From: Nitrospirota bacterium
GTDB taxonomy: Bacteria; Nitrospirota; Thermodesulfovibrionia; Thermodesulfovibrionales; Dissulfurispiraceae
Length of the DNA stretch: 64,000 nucleotides
Assembly: GCA_004321915.1 (NCBI GenBank)
Contig: SCQE01000029.1
Coordinates: 1-64,000 of the forward strand
Direction of reading: 5' to 3'
Positions 34,368 through 43,935 of the stretch are shown here, piece by piece; position 1 is the first letter of the stretch; every line of letters begins with the position of its first letter. A model generated the notes under the pieces. That model made no database searches, was not told the DNA's origin, and saw nothing but the letters and a program-made list of their open reading frames with translations. The position numbers were made by a program, and so were the translations under genes.

Positions 34368-35921
34368 ATGCAAATTCCCGTAATCGAACCCGGCTGTATC
34401 CCGCCCGATCCTGTTTCTCCCGATTCTTTGAAGGGTATTCCGAGACAGCAGACCAATCCTGCGCGCCGGAGCTTTGAAAACTGGAAGGATTTTGTCGGGC
34501 ATCTGCGTTCGGAAGGTGTCTTTGTCAGGGAGGGGAAGGTCGAAAGCTCTATATTTGTGACCGATGCCGGAGGGCTCGCCTTCGGCTTGCCGCATGGAGT
34601 TGTAAGGCCGAATTCTGCCGAAGATATTTCAAAACTCCTGAAGGCCGCCCAGCTGCATAGAGTTCCGGTGACCGTTAGGGGCGGCGGACTTACGACAGAG
34701 GGGGAATCGGTAGCGTTCGGCGGCATTCTGTTGGATATGAGTTCGTTGAACAAGGTCTTGAAGATAGACGCTAAAGCAATGACCGTACGCACACAGGCCG
34801 GTATCTTCTGGCACCAGCTTGCGGAAATCCTGAGACGGGACGGCATGGACTATCTTTCCGCCCCTCTTAACCTCACCGCTTCTGTGGGCGGCACTCTCGG
34901 AGTGGGCGGGATAGATGTCAATTCTTCGCGTCTCGGATGCAGTTCTGACCAAGCTGTCGAACTGGAGGTCGTTACCCCTACAGGAGAGATTATGCGCTGT
35001 TCCGAGACCGAAAACCCTGAACTCTTTGAGAGGGTACTGCTCGGGTACGGACAGTTCGGCGTTATAACGGAAGCCGTATTGAAGATACGAAAGTTCAGTC
35101 CGCTTACGATGCAGTATTATTACTATGCCTCGTTGAGGACCGCTATCGAAGACCTGCAGATGTTATCAAAGGCAGACGCTGCAGACTATGCAGGAATACT
35201 CACGATACTGGACCGCGCAATCACCCTGCTCGTGGCGTTTGACAGCGACGAGAGACGGAAAGAGTTTGAGCAGATATGGAAGCATAAGCTGCGCGGGCAT
35301 GGGGAATTAGGCTTTGGGTTGTTGATGGCAAGATATTATCTGCTGCGGCCGTGGAAGATGGAAGAGGCCCTCTATATTGCGAGCAGGCGCTTTAAGCTTT
35401 TCCCCGAGTTCAACCGGCCTGAATTTATGAGGGACGGAAAGATAATCGACAGGACGGTCGTATTTTCGCGTGCGGTCTGGAAGTTCTGGGGAGGCCGGCA
35501 GATGGTGATCCCAGACCTCTCGGCAAAGGCCGAAAAATTTGTCGAGGCGGTTGAGCGCGGCAATGCGGTCTGCCGCAAATATTTTAAATACTACACGCTT
35601 TACTGTGTGGGCATTAAGCTGAAGGGCAATCTGCCGCGCTATGAAATGTCATGCATCCCTCAGGACGCCTCCGATATAGCCTACGGCTGCGAGTTCGAGC
35701 CTATGCTTAGAGACACCGACTACAGCCGCGATTATCTGCAATCGTTTAAAAATGAGATTTACGATATAGGCGTTGATATGGGCCTGAGCTATTATCGCTT
35801 CGGCGGTATGATGAAGGGCTACATCCGGCGCGTATTCGGCGATGAAATGGTGGACAAGCACCTCGCAATGAAAAAGGCGGCTGACCCTGCCATGATACTT
35901 AATCCGGACGTGATATTTTAG
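34368..35921 (+). CDS. FAD-binding oxidase/dehydrogenase (VAO/GlcD type)
   Basis: A 517-residue flavoprotein. Residues about 60-235 form the FAD-binding type-4 domain (GVVRPNSAEDISKLLKAAQ, VPVTVRGGGLTTEGESVAFG, SVGGTLGVGGIDVNSSRLGC, TPTGEIMRCSETENPELFE, GYGQFGVITEAVLKIR). The C-terminal substrate domain is of the cytokinin dehydrogenase-like kind, and the substrate cannot be told. It is followed, with a one-base overlap, by an Fe-S protein, like GlcD-GlcF pairs that oxidise hydroxy acids and pass electrons to quinone. The set with the geranylgeranyl reductase-like gene suggests lipid or isoprenoid chemistry, which is inference. Confidence 0.85.
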   Translation: MQIPVIEPGCIPPDPVSPDSLKGIPRQQTNPARRSFENWKDFVGHLRSEGVFVREGKVESSIFVTDAGGLAFGLPHGVVRPNSAEDISKLLKAAQLHRVPVTVRGGGLTTEGESVAFGGILLDMSSLNKVLKIDAKAMTVRTQAGIFWHQLAEILRRDGMDYLSAPLNLTASVGGTLGVGGIDVNSSRLGCSSDQAVELEVVTPTGEIMRCSETENPELFERVLLGYGQFGVITEAVLKIRKFSPLTMQYYYYASLRTAIEDLQMLSKADAADYAGILTILDRAITLLVAFDSDERRKEFEQIWKHKLRGHGELGFGLLMARYYLLRPWKMEEALYIASRRFKLFPEFNRPEFMRDGKIIDRTVVFSRAVWKFWGGRQMVIPDLSAKAEKFVEAVERGNAVCRKYFKYYTLYCVGIKLKGNLPRYEMSCIPQDASDIAYGCEFEPMLRDTDYSRDYLQSFKNEIYDIGVDMGLSYYRFGGMMKGYIRRVFGDEMVDKHLAMKKAADPAMILNPDVIF

Positions 35922-36904
35922 TGGGCAATAAAAAGAAAAAAACTAAAGGCTATGAATCCTGCAGCGGCTGCGGAGTATGTCTGCTCGTCTGCCCTTTGTG
36001 GAGAACGACCGGGGCCATGACCTATACCCGCAAAGGCAGGGCCAAAGCCATGCAGGGTGGTGTTTCTCATGAAGAGATAGCCGCTTCGATAGATGCATGT
36101 CTGATGTGCGGCTCCTGCGAGCCTGCCTGCCCTGAAGGAATAGGTATAGTGGCGATGAATCTGGAGCAGCGTAGAATGCTCAATCAATCAAGAAGCTCCT
36201 ATCCGGCTTGGTATCCTAAAAACGAGGCCACTGCATCTCCCCGAAACAGCAAACTCCCGCAAACCAAGACAATATTGATGGCAGGCCGTAATTTGGATGG
36301 AGATATAAAAATAGTCGAAACTATAGTAGATCTTCTCGGCGGAGATAAAAATATCGGCATTGCTGATGATGACGGCAGGGATATTGCTGCTGCTATAGAG
36401 GCGGGCTTGCCTGTCCCTCCGGACCGCATTGCGCTTTGCATTTCGCTTTTGCGCAATGCAAAGAACCTGATAGTGTCCGAGGGGCTTCTGCATCGTCAGC
36501 TCAGGGAATGGCTTCCTGCCAAGAAGGTCATGGGTGTAGGAGAAGCGTTGCTGAACATTCCTTCCATACGCAGAGCGCTTCGGCCCGATGACATTTTTAT
36601 AGTCGAGAGCAGGGGGTATCATTCCGATTTTGAGAGACTTGTAAAATTTTATGACCGGCTGCGAAAGGATACCGGCTGTCAGATGAATCTTGATCTGCAG
36701 CGGATAGCGATACCGACAGGGGCTTCGAGCCTTAGAGGTCTCCATAATAAAAAGACGGCCGGATGTGCCGAGCATGCCGCATGGATACTGAAGGGAAGAA
36801 AATTTAAGCGCATCGTGGTTGAGGATCTTGCCGACATGGAAGTCTTTCAAGAGATTACGGATGTTCCGGTTGTTCATTTGAGCATGGCCGGATTTGAAAA
36901 ATGA
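35921..36904 (+). CDS. Two-[4Fe-4S] iron-sulfur protein (GlcF/HdrD-like N-terminus)
   Basis: A 327-residue protein with two ferredoxin-type sites near the N-terminus, CSGCGVCLLVCP and CLMCGSCEPACP. The rest lacks the CCG domains of full-length GlcF or HdrD and reads as a non-cysteine Rossmann-like region (KTILMAGRNLDGDIKIVETI, KNLIVSEGLLHRQLREWLPA, DDIFIVESRGYHSDFERLVK). It starts at a GTG sharing one base with the oxidase stop and overlaps the next ATG by four bases. It probably carries electrons from the FAD oxidase. Confidence 0.82.
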   Translation: MGNKKKKTKGYESCSGCGVCLLVCPLWRTTGAMTYTRKGRAKAMQGGVSHEEIAASIDACLMCGSCEPACPEGIGIVAMNLEQRRMLNQSRSSYPAWYPKNEATASPRNSKLPQTKTILMAGRNLDGDIKIVETIVDLLGGDKNIGIADDDGRDIAAAIEAGLPVPPDRIALCISLLRNAKNLIVSEGLLHRQLREWLPAKKVMGVGEALLNIPSIRRALRPDDIFIVESRGYHSDFERLVKFYDRLRKDTGCQMNLDLQRIAIPTGASSLRGLHNKKTAGCAEHAAWILKGRKFKRIVVEDLADMEVFQEITDVPVVHLSMAGFEK

Positions 36905-38115
36905 ACGAGATTAAAACCGATGTTGTGATTGTGGGATCGAGCCTTGCCGCTTCCGGCTGCGCCAAAAGGCTGGTGGATGCGGGGCTTGGAGTTATTGTGC
37001 TGGAGCGGCACGAACTGCCGAGACACAAGGTATGCAGCGGCATACTTTCTCCGAGGGGCCACCGTTTTTTATTCGAGAATTTCGGCCCTCTGCCGCGAGA
37101 GATACTGCATGAACCTACTTTCTGCAAGGGGGTTACTTTTCACTTTCCGAGCATGGTATCCATTCCGATGGATTTTTTCGGGGGCCCGACGCCGCATCTC
37201 AACCGCCGGTTCTCGGATTACTGGGCCATTAAACGAAGCGGGGCTGTTGTCCATGAGAGAACAACCTTTGTCCGTCTCGAAGACGATGGAAAGTTTGTGC
37301 ATATAGAGGCAAAGAAAGACGGGGATGAAATCCGCTATAAAGCCCGTTTCACGGTCGGCGCGGACGGTCCTAAATCTAGGGTCAGGCAATCGGTCTATCC
37401 GGACTACAACAAGCGCATCCCGTGGTTTATGGTCGGACAGAAGTTTCAGGCCGTGATCGAATGCCCTCTCGATGACGACTATTTTCATTTCTGGTTTCAT
37501 CCGGGCTTGGGACACTACACATGGAGCCATGCCCGCAACGGCAGGCAGATACTGGGTGTGGGCTTTCCGTTAGGAGGCAATCTGCATAAGTACCATGCAA
37601 ATGTTGAGAGATACCTCAGAGAAAAGCACGGGGTCAAGCTTGAGCCTGCAGAAGAGCTAGAGGGCTGTTCTCACAACTTCGGGCCGTCGCTGATAAACCG
37701 CTATGTTTTCGGTAAAGGCAATGTCTTGATCACAGGGCAGGCAGCGGGTTTTTTCAATATGATCGCGGAGGGCATGAGCTGCGCGCTCCACTCAGGCGCT
37801 ATTGCGGGAGAGTCTATTGTCGAGGCCGCGCAGAGCAACAGACCTGTCCAACAGGTCTATCGCAATCTCATAGCGTCCGAGGTCAGACGCTGCACCGACC
37901 AATGGAACCCCTTTAGAATTATATTCGGCAATCCGCACGAGGCTGATTTTAAAGCTGCCCTGTTTAAGCTCGACAAGAAAGACCGGAAAATGGTCCTCAA
38001 GGATATTGCTCGGTTTCTCAAGATATACGCCCCCTACAAATGGGGCAGGCAGATGCTTGCGCAGTCACTCATAAGAGAGCTGAAAGGCGAGTATTTATCG
38101 GGCCGCTGGCTTTAG
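36901..38115 (+). CDS. Geranylgeranyl reductase-like FAD-dependent oxidoreductase
   Basis: A 404-residue flavoprotein. The N-terminal dinucleotide fold is VVIVGSSLAASGCAKRL, followed by VIVLERHELPRHKVCSGILSPRG, the PxYxWxFP-like region (FHFWFHPGLGHYTWSHARNG) and the second FAD motif NVLITGQAAGFFNMIAEGM. Family members reduce isoprenoid double bonds or hydroxylate small molecules. Two details are unusual: the last Gly of GxGxxG is Ala, and the conserved GD of the second motif is GQ. It is ATGA-coupled to the Fe-S protein, its likely electron donor. Confidence 0.85.
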   Translation: MNEIKTDVVIVGSSLAASGCAKRLVDAGLGVIVLERHELPRHKVCSGILSPRGHRFLFENFGPLPREILHEPTFCKGVTFHFPSMVSIPMDFFGGPTPHLNRRFSDYWAIKRSGAVVHERTTFVRLEDDGKFVHIEAKKDGDEIRYKARFTVGADGPKSRVRQSVYPDYNKRIPWFMVGQKFQAVIECPLDDDYFHFWFHPGLGHYTWSHARNGRQILGVGFPLGGNLHKYHANVERYLREKHGVKLEPAEELEGCSHNFGPSLINRYVFGKGNVLITGQAAGFFNMIAEGMSCALHSGAIAGESIVEAAQSNRPVQQVYRNLIASEVRRCTDQWNPFRIIFGNPHEADFKAALFKLDKKDRKMVLKDIARFLKIYAPYKWGRQMLAQSLIRELKGEYLSGRWL

Positions 38116-38197
38116 CCTGTTTGAGCTGCAATCCTGAGTCTCACAGCGCGTTTGCCCTATATCCGTAAGCCTTTTTACCTAGAGGAAAAGTCTATGA

Positions 38198-38203
38198 TAT
38201 ACT
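38198..38203 (+). promoter_or_regulatory. Extended -10 upstream of the TonB receptor gene
   Basis: TGATATACT (38195-38203) is an extended -10 (TGn-TATACT), with TTTACC as a poor -35 at 18 bases. It lies only 10 bases before the receptor ATG, which also lacks a ribosome site, so the transcript would be leaderless or nearly so. The alternative is that this promoter is a coincidence. Confidence 0.35.
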
Positions 38204-38213
38204 TTAGAATGTC

Positions 38214-40301
38214 ATGAAAAAAACATATTTATATTCATATTTAACTGTAATAATATTCTCCTGTCTCATCAGTCTTTTTTTCGCTATAAATGTCCGTTCT
38301 TCCTCTGCGGAAGAAGACAACGGGACGTCCGCCATGTCGGCGCTGTTGAAAAAAGACCTGCTGCAGCTTGTGGAGATTGACGTATCGCTCGCCACCGGCA
38401 CTCCGAAACCTTTAAAGCTCGCTCCGTCCGTTGCGACGGTCATCACGGCAAAGGACATCGAAGACATGGGCGCTACGACGCTCGATGAGATTTTAATGAC
38501 GGTGCCGGGGCTGCATGTGCAGCCGAGCGGCACCAGTATATTCACCTCTACATGGACCATACGCGGAGTTTATTCGCAGTTGAACCCGCAGGTGCTGCTG
38601 CTGATCAACGGTCAGCCGTTGAGATACAATGCGAACGGGGTCAAACCGTACACCTTCAGGATGCCTGTCTCTATGATATCGAGGGTAGAGATAATCCGCG
38701 GTCCGGGCTCTGCAGTGCTCGGGGCTGACGCGTTCGCAGGCGCGATAAACATAATCACCAAAGAGGGCGGTGAGATAAAAGGCAGCAATGCCGGCGTCCG
38801 GGGGGGATCTTTCGGGGCCTATGATTTCTGGGCGCAGCACGGCGGCTTATACAAGGGCTGGGATGTGGCGTTCGGGGCCGAATATTCGAGGGGCGACGGG
38901 GACAGGAAAAGGACCATAGCCAAAGACGCGCTCGGCAGCGGGCGGCCGTCTGCTGCGCCGGGCCCTCTAGATACTCATTATGAGACCCTTAATTCGAGCC
39001 TGACATTAATAAAAGACAGGTTCAAGCTTAACCTCGACAGCGTCTGGATGATGAGGAACGGTATCGGCTCCGGATTAACCAACACTCTAAATGACGGAAG
39101 GAGCAATACAGACAGCTATCACCTAGTGGGTTCCCTCAGTTACACGGAAAAGGACCTTCTGCAGTATTTCGATCTTACCACGAAGCTCAGCGGCGCATAC
39201 AACTGGTTGCAAAATACCTTCTTTTTCTTCCCGCGAGGTTACACAAATGCCATCGGGCAGCCGGGGGCAAAAGAACTGAACGGCGGCATCGATTTTGCCG
39301 GAGACTACCGGGGATTCGAGGACCATAAGCTCAGGCTTTTGCTCGGCATGCAGAATTACAACACAGACACTTTTCAGCATAAGAATTACGGGCCGGGAGT
39401 GCCTGTTCAGAACGGGCCTCTGGTTGATATTTCCAATACGCCTTATGTGTACATGATGGACCAGAACCGACTCTTGCTTTACACAGGGATACAGGACGAA
39501 TGGCGTTTTGCAAAGGACTGGGAGCTTACCGCAGGCGTGAGGTTCGACGATTATTCCGACTTCGGCAGCGCCGTAAGCCCGAGGGCGGCCCTTGTCTGGA
39601 ACACCACGCCCGAACTCGTGACGAAATTGCTCTACGGCAGGGCGTTCAGACCGCCTACCTTTTCAGAGATGCACAGCCAGAACAATCCTGCCACTATCGG
39701 CAATATAAACCTCGACTCTGAGACTATTGACACCTATGAGCTCGCCTTCGATTACCGGCCTGCCAAGACTGTGAAGCTGGGACTGAACCTGTTTGAGTAC
39801 CGGATAGACGGTTTGATAGACCATGTTTCAGACCCTGCTCCGGCCACGACAAAGACGGCCCAGAACGCGAGTGACCAAAAGGGCAGGGGCTTTGAGGTCG
39901 AGACCGAGTGGCTCGCTGCCGAGACGCTCAGGCTTCGCGCCAACTTTTCATACCAGAAGTCAAAGGACAGAGCTACAGGGGCTGTTGTTCCGGATGTGCC
40001 CCGTATGAAGTTCTATGGCAATGCGGACTGGAAGTTCATGCCCGACTGGTCGCTTGACGGCCAGTATTTCCGGATCATGGACCGCAGCAGGGCCGCAGGC
40101 GACACCCGTCCGGTCACAGCGGATTACGATCTTGTAAATCTCACTCTAAAGCGCAAAAACATCACGAAGAATTGCGATATGAGGTTGGCGGTGCGCAACC
40201 TGTTCGATAGGGACGCGAAAGAGCCGGGTCCTACGACCATACCCTATGACTACCCGATGGAGCAACGCTCTTTTTGGGCCGAACTCAGGTATCACTTCTG
40301 A
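38214..40301 (+). CDS. TonB-dependent outer-membrane receptor
   Basis: A 695-residue receptor with a signal sequence (YLYSYLTVIIFSCLISLFFA), a plug domain from about residue 65 (ASVATVITAKDIEDMGATTL, LQVQPSG-type region, VEIIRGPGSAVLGADAFAGA) and a 22-strand-type barrel ending in an aromatic residue (WAELRYHF). The substrate cannot be told by eye. It shares a TGATG overlap with the YfiR-like gene and is followed by a hybrid kinase. Such TonB receptor/YfiR/kinase sets are recurrent in anaerobes, suggesting a signalling role rather than simple uptake. Confidence 0.93.
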   Translation: MKKTYLYSYLTVIIFSCLISLFFAINVRSSSAEEDNGTSAMSALLKKDLLQLVEIDVSLATGTPKPLKLAPSVATVITAKDIEDMGATTLDEILMTVPGLHVQPSGTSIFTSTWTIRGVYSQLNPQVLLLINGQPLRYNANGVKPYTFRMPVSMISRVEIIRGPGSAVLGADAFAGAINIITKEGGEIKGSNAGVRGGSFGAYDFWAQHGGLYKGWDVAFGAEYSRGDGDRKRTIAKDALGSGRPSAAPGPLDTHYETLNSSLTLIKDRFKLNLDSVWMMRNGIGSGLTNTLNDGRSNTDSYHLVGSLSYTEKDLLQYFDLTTKLSGAYNWLQNTFFFFPRGYTNAIGQPGAKELNGGIDFAGDYRGFEDHKLRLLLGMQNYNTDTFQHKNYGPGVPVQNGPLVDISNTPYVYMMDQNRLLLYTGIQDEWRFAKDWELTAGVRFDDYSDFGSAVSPRAALVWNTTPELVTKLLYGRAFRPPTFSEMHSQNNPATIGNINLDSETIDTYELAFDYRPAKTVKLGLNLFEYRIDGLIDHVSDPAPATTKTAQNASDQKGRGFEVETEWLAAETLRLRANFSYQKSKDRATGAVVPDVPRMKFYGNADWKFMPDWSLDGQYFRIMDRSRAAGDTRPVTADYDLVNLTLKRKNITKNCDMRLAVRNLFDRDAKEPGPTTIPYDYPMEQRSFWAELRYHF

Positions 40302-40942
40302 TGCGGACCCCTGCAGTTTGCGCTTTCGCTTTGCAAAGGGGTTTTCCGTCCGGCTGGACAACCAGACATATCTCTTTGGCCCTATTGCTTGTCCTGTCGT
40401 GTTCTCTTTTTTCCTTTGTTATGGCCGGACCGCTGCAAAGCGTTTCTTATGTAGAAGACAAGCGGGTCGGAGAATATGAACTTAAGGCGGTGTACCTCTA
40501 TAACTTTCTCCAGTTTGTTTATTGGCCGGAACCCGTACGCGCTCAAGCCAAAGACGGGGTAATGACTATCGGCATAGTCGGCAGCTCCCCCTTTGGAACG
40601 GCGCTGGACGAGCTTAAAAAAAGCATACGGGAGAACGGGATGAAACCGGTGAGGATCGTTCAATACGGCCCCTATGCCGACGACATGAACCTGACTTCTT
40701 GCAACCTGCTTTTTGTCGGTCCGTCCGAAAAAAGGAATTTCCATAAAATAATCGCAAGTCTGAAAAACGCTCCGGTCCTGACTGTGGGAGATACTGAAAA
40801 TTTTATCGCAGCCGGAGGTATGATCAACCTTGTTCAGGACAAGGGCAAGATACGCTGGATAATAAACAGGGCCCCGGTTGAAAAGGCGGGACTTCGTCTC
40901 AGTTCCCAAATACTCGGCATAGCGCTCAGGGTGGTGGACTGA
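40301..40942 (+). CDS. YfiR/DUF4154-family periplasmic protein
   Basis: A 213-residue secreted protein. I start at the ATG that overlaps the receptor stop. After a hydrophobic leader (ISLALLLVLSCSLFSFVMA) the YfiR fold begins (YELKAVYLYNFLQFVYWPEP), with TIGIVGSSPFGTALDELKK, CNLLFVGPSEKRNFHKII and GGMINLVQDKGKIRWIINR. YfiR represses the YfiN cyclase in the periplasm in Pseudomonas; here the neighbour is a sensor kinase with a periplasmic domain, which is the likely partner. Confidence 0.9.
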   Translation: MRTPAVCAFALQRGFPSGWTTRHISLALLLVLSCSLFSFVMAGPLQSVSYVEDKRVGEYELKAVYLYNFLQFVYWPEPVRAQAKDGVMTIGIVGSSPFGTALDELKKSIRENGMKPVRIVQYGPYADDMNLTSCNLLFVGPSEKRNFHKIIASLKNAPVLTVGDTENFIAAGGMINLVQDKGKIRWIINRAPVEKAGLRLSSQILGIALRVVD

Positions 40943-40943
40943 A

Positions 40944-42833
40944 ATGAATTTCCGCGACATGACCATCCAGAAAAAGCTTACGCTGATACTTATGAGCGCC
41001 GTAGCCGCGGCCATTTTTTTCGCAAGCGTGACTTTCTATATCGTGGCCACGAACTACTTTCGCCGGTCATACGAGAATGACTTGGTAAGTCTCGCAAAGA
41101 TCATAGGGAAAAGCTGTGAGGCCGCGGTCGCTTTTCATGTGCCGGAGGATGCTGCTAGAGCGCTTGCTTCCCTGTCCGTCCGTCCATCGATCATGTACGC
41201 CGTAATTACCTATGACAATGGTAAGCCGCTTGCCGATTATCATACACCGGCCATAGAAAAAAGGACGGCTGCCGGAGGGGTGGTGGAGCTGAAAGACCCC
41301 AACTTAAAAGTCAGCCAAGATATAGTTGTCGCAGGACGCAGGACCGGGGCCATAACACTGTACGACGACATGAGCGGAATTAGAAAGGCCCGGACCATCG
41401 GGGCAACGGTCATGGCCTTGGCCGCGGTCGTTGCAATGAGCATAGGCATGATGCTTATTGCGAGGATGAGGATGGTCGTCTCCTCGCCCATAGAAGACCT
41501 TGCCTTGGCGGCCCGCAGAATATCCGAAAGTCAGGATTTTTCCCTGCGTGTCGAAAAACATGCCAATGATGAGGTCGGCGCGCTCGTAGACGACTTCAAC
41601 TCCATGATAGAGCAGATAGAAAAGAGGAACAGAGAACGCGCAGAGGCGGAGGAAGAGCGCAAAAGTCTTGTTGCCCAACTCCAGCAATCTCAAAAAATGG
41701 AGGCCATCGGCACCTTGGCAGGGGGTATAGCCCACGATTTCAACAATATTCTCAGCGCTATTATCGGATATGCCCAACTCGCTAAAATGGAGCTGCCTGA
41801 AGGGGGTTTGGTGCAACAGCACTTGGACCATGTCCTGTACGGGAGCTCACGGGCCACGGACCTAGTAAAACAGATACTGACCTTCAGCCGGAGGGGTGAA
41901 CATAAAAAGGCGGTGGTAGAGCTTGTCCCGCTCGTAAAGGAAGCGGTCAAGCTCCTAAGGGCGTCCATACCAAGTTTTATAGAAATAAAGTTGAATGCAG
42001 CCATTGACAGGAGTTCTGTTTTTGCGGACCCGACCCATATCCACCAGATCGTCATGAACCTAGGGACCAATGCATATCATGCAATGAGGGACAAGGGCGG
42101 GGTCCTTTATATTTCGCTCGAAAATGTCTCGATTCTCGACCAAGATAATACGAAACTGATACATCTTTCCGCAGGAGACTATGTGCGCTTGACAGTGAGC
42201 GATACAGGCCACGGCATGGAGAAGTCCGTGATGGACAGAATATTCGACCCCTATTTCACGACCAAGGCCCAAGGCGACGGTACAGGACTTGGTTTAAGCG
42301 TGGTGCACGGGATCGTCAAGAGCCTCAACGGTCATATTTCGGTATACAGCGAACCCGGACAGGGGACCACGTTCCATATTTATCTGCCCGAATCAAAAAC
42401 AGCAGCCGAAGAAAAGGGGCCGGAAGAAAAGAAGATGACAGGCGGGACAGAGCGTTTGCTGATAGTCGACGACGAGGAAGATATAATAGGGATGCTGGAA
42501 GTTATGCTCCCGACTCTCGGATATAAAGTAAAAGTGACCACAGACCCTTTTGAGGCATTGGATTCGATCACGAAAACTCCGGAGGCCTACGACCTTCTCA
42601 TAACCGACATGACAATGCCGAAGATGCTCGGCACGCAGCTCGCTTTGGAGGCTTTGGGCCTCAGACCAGACATGCCGGTAATACTATGTTCCGGTTTCAG
42701 CGACAAGATGAATGAAGAAACGGCCCGCTCTATGGGCATAAGCGCCTATGTCATAAAACCTTTTATCCTCTCTGAATTCAGCGGCATAATACGCGCCGTA
42801 CTTGACCGCAATATTAAACCTGCGGGCGCTTGA
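40944..42833 (+). CDS. Hybrid histidine kinase (CHASE8-type, HAMP, HisKA, HATPase, REC)
   Basis: A 629-residue kinase: span at about 10-32, a periplasmic CHASE8-like domain, a second span (ATVMALAAVVAMSIGMMLIA), HAMP (SPIEDLALAARRIS), HisKA with phosphoacceptor in GGIAHDFNNILSAI, HATPase (MNLGTNAYHAM N box, DTGHGM, GTGLGLSVVHGIV) and a C-terminal receiver (LLIVDDEEDI, LITDMTMPKM). The gene is one base from the YfiR-like gene, so the three genes from the TonB receptor form an envelope signalling unit. Its end overlaps the convergent kinase gene by 20 bases. Confidence 0.92.
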   Translation: MNFRDMTIQKKLTLILMSAVAAAIFFASVTFYIVATNYFRRSYENDLVSLAKIIGKSCEAAVAFHVPEDAARALASLSVRPSIMYAVITYDNGKPLADYHTPAIEKRTAAGGVVELKDPNLKVSQDIVVAGRRTGAITLYDDMSGIRKARTIGATVMALAAVVAMSIGMMLIARMRMVVSSPIEDLALAARRISESQDFSLRVEKHANDEVGALVDDFNSMIEQIEKRNRERAEAEEERKSLVAQLQQSQKMEAIGTLAGGIAHDFNNILSAIIGYAQLAKMELPEGGLVQQHLDHVLYGSSRATDLVKQILTFSRRGEHKKAVVELVPLVKEAVKLLRASIPSFIEIKLNAAIDRSSVFADPTHIHQIVMNLGTNAYHAMRDKGGVLYISLENVSILDQDNTKLIHLSAGDYVRLTVSDTGHGMEKSVMDRIFDPYFTTKAQGDGTGLGLSVVHGIVKSLNGHISVYSEPGQGTTFHIYLPESKTAAEEKGPEEKKMTGGTERLLIVDDEEDIIGMLEVMLPTLGYKVKVTTDPFEALDSITKTPEAYDLLITDMTMPKMLGTQLALEALGLRPDMPVILCSGFSDKMNEETARSMGISAYVIKPFILSEFSGIIRAVLDRNIKPAGA

Positions 42834-43932
42834 GTTGTGCTTGAACGGCATATGCAGGGTTTATGTATCGGGTCGTTTGCTTTAGGTCGTTTGGAAAGTT
42901 TATTTTGAAAACAGTACCTCTCTCACTTGAGAGTTCGATAGTCCCACGGACCTGCTTGGTCAGCACATTGACCAGTTTCAGACCAAGCGATGAATGGTTC
43001 CTGAAATCTATGTCGGACGGAAAACCGGTCCCATCGTCCTCAACGAAGAGAAGATAATCTTTTTCGCTGTTTTTATTGACCCCGACCCTTATAGTCCCGC
43101 TTCTCTCTTCGGGGAAGGCGTATTTAAAGCTGTTTGTCACTAATTCATTCACCATCAGGCCGCATGGGATGCCGATATTAACATCGAGGTGAAGCGGTTC
43201 CATGTCGACGGACAATCGAACATTGCGCCTATTGTATGCGTCCGCAATGCCGCCGACCAGATTTTCCAAATATTCCTTGAAGTCGATATGCGCCAGATCG
43301 TGGGAGCCGTATAATTTTTCGTGTACCAGCGCCATGGATTTGATCCTGTTCTGGCAGTCCGTGAATATGTCCCTGACTGAGGGGTCTGAAATTCCTTCTG
43401 TCTGGAGCATCAACAGGCTGGTAATCACGTTCATGTTGTTTTTTACCCTGTGGTGGATCTCCTGCAAAAGCACCTCTTTTTCCCTCAGAGAGCGTTCTAT
43501 TTTTTTCTCGGCGTTTTTGCGCTCGGCAATTTCCTGTTTCAATTGTCGGTTGACAACCGTCAGTTCCGAGGTGCGTTCGGCGACCTTGCGTTCAAGTTCG
43601 TCATGTGAGTTTTTCAGGACTTCTTCCGCCAGCTTGCGATGGGTAATATCCGCGCTGATCGAAATAAACCGCGTGACTGCCCCGTCGTCGTCAAAAATCG
43701 GGGCCACGGTCACGGCCCACCAACTCTTTTCGGTCCCGCTCATCCTGTAAGTGTCAAAGGTGCCCTGCTCACCGTGCAAAACTTTTCCAATGACCTTATC
43801 GACTGTCGGCCTAACATCCTCAGGCCAGATATCGCGGAACTTTTTTCCCATGACCTCATTGCTCGATACCCTCAGCATGTCGAGTCCGGGTTTGTTGGCC
43901 CTCAGGCAGCGCCCCTGCCTGTCAAAGAGCAT
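42814..43932 (-). CDS. Sensor histidine kinase, C-terminal part (split from upstream part by in-frame TGA)
   Basis: A 372-residue piece with a PAS domain truncated at its start (MLFDRQGRCLRANKPG), a PAC segment, a coiled linker, a HisKA_2 phosphoacceptor (LQEIHHRVKNNMNVITSLLM) and an HWE/LuxS-like HATPase (VNELVTNSFKYAFPE, DDGTGFPSD, SLGLKLVNVL). The upstream part, in the same frame, ends at a TGA only one codon before this ATG (EHSPT-stop-I-MLFD). PAS homologues read straight through this point, so the gene is almost certainly one kinase interrupted by a nonsense codon. There is no ribosome site before this ATG. Confidence 0.8.
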   Translation of the reverse strand: MLFDRQGRCLRANKPGLDMLRVSSNEVMGKKFRDIWPEDVRPTVDKVIGKVLHGEQGTFDTYRMSGTEKSWWAVTVAPIFDDDGAVTRFISISADITHRKLAEEVLKNSHDELERKVAERTSELTVVNRQLKQEIAERKNAEKKIERSLREKEVLLQEIHHRVKNNMNVITSLLMLQTEGISDPSVRDIFTDCQNRIKSMALVHEKLYGSHDLAHIDFKEYLENLVGGIADAYNRRNVRLSVDMEPLHLDVNIGIPCGLMVNELVTNSFKYAFPEERSGTIRVGVNKNSEKDYLLFVEDDGTGFPSDIDFRNHSSLGLKLVNVLTKQVRGTIELSSERGTVFKINFPNDLKQTTRYINPAYAVQAQLKRPQV

Positions 43933-43935
43933 TAT

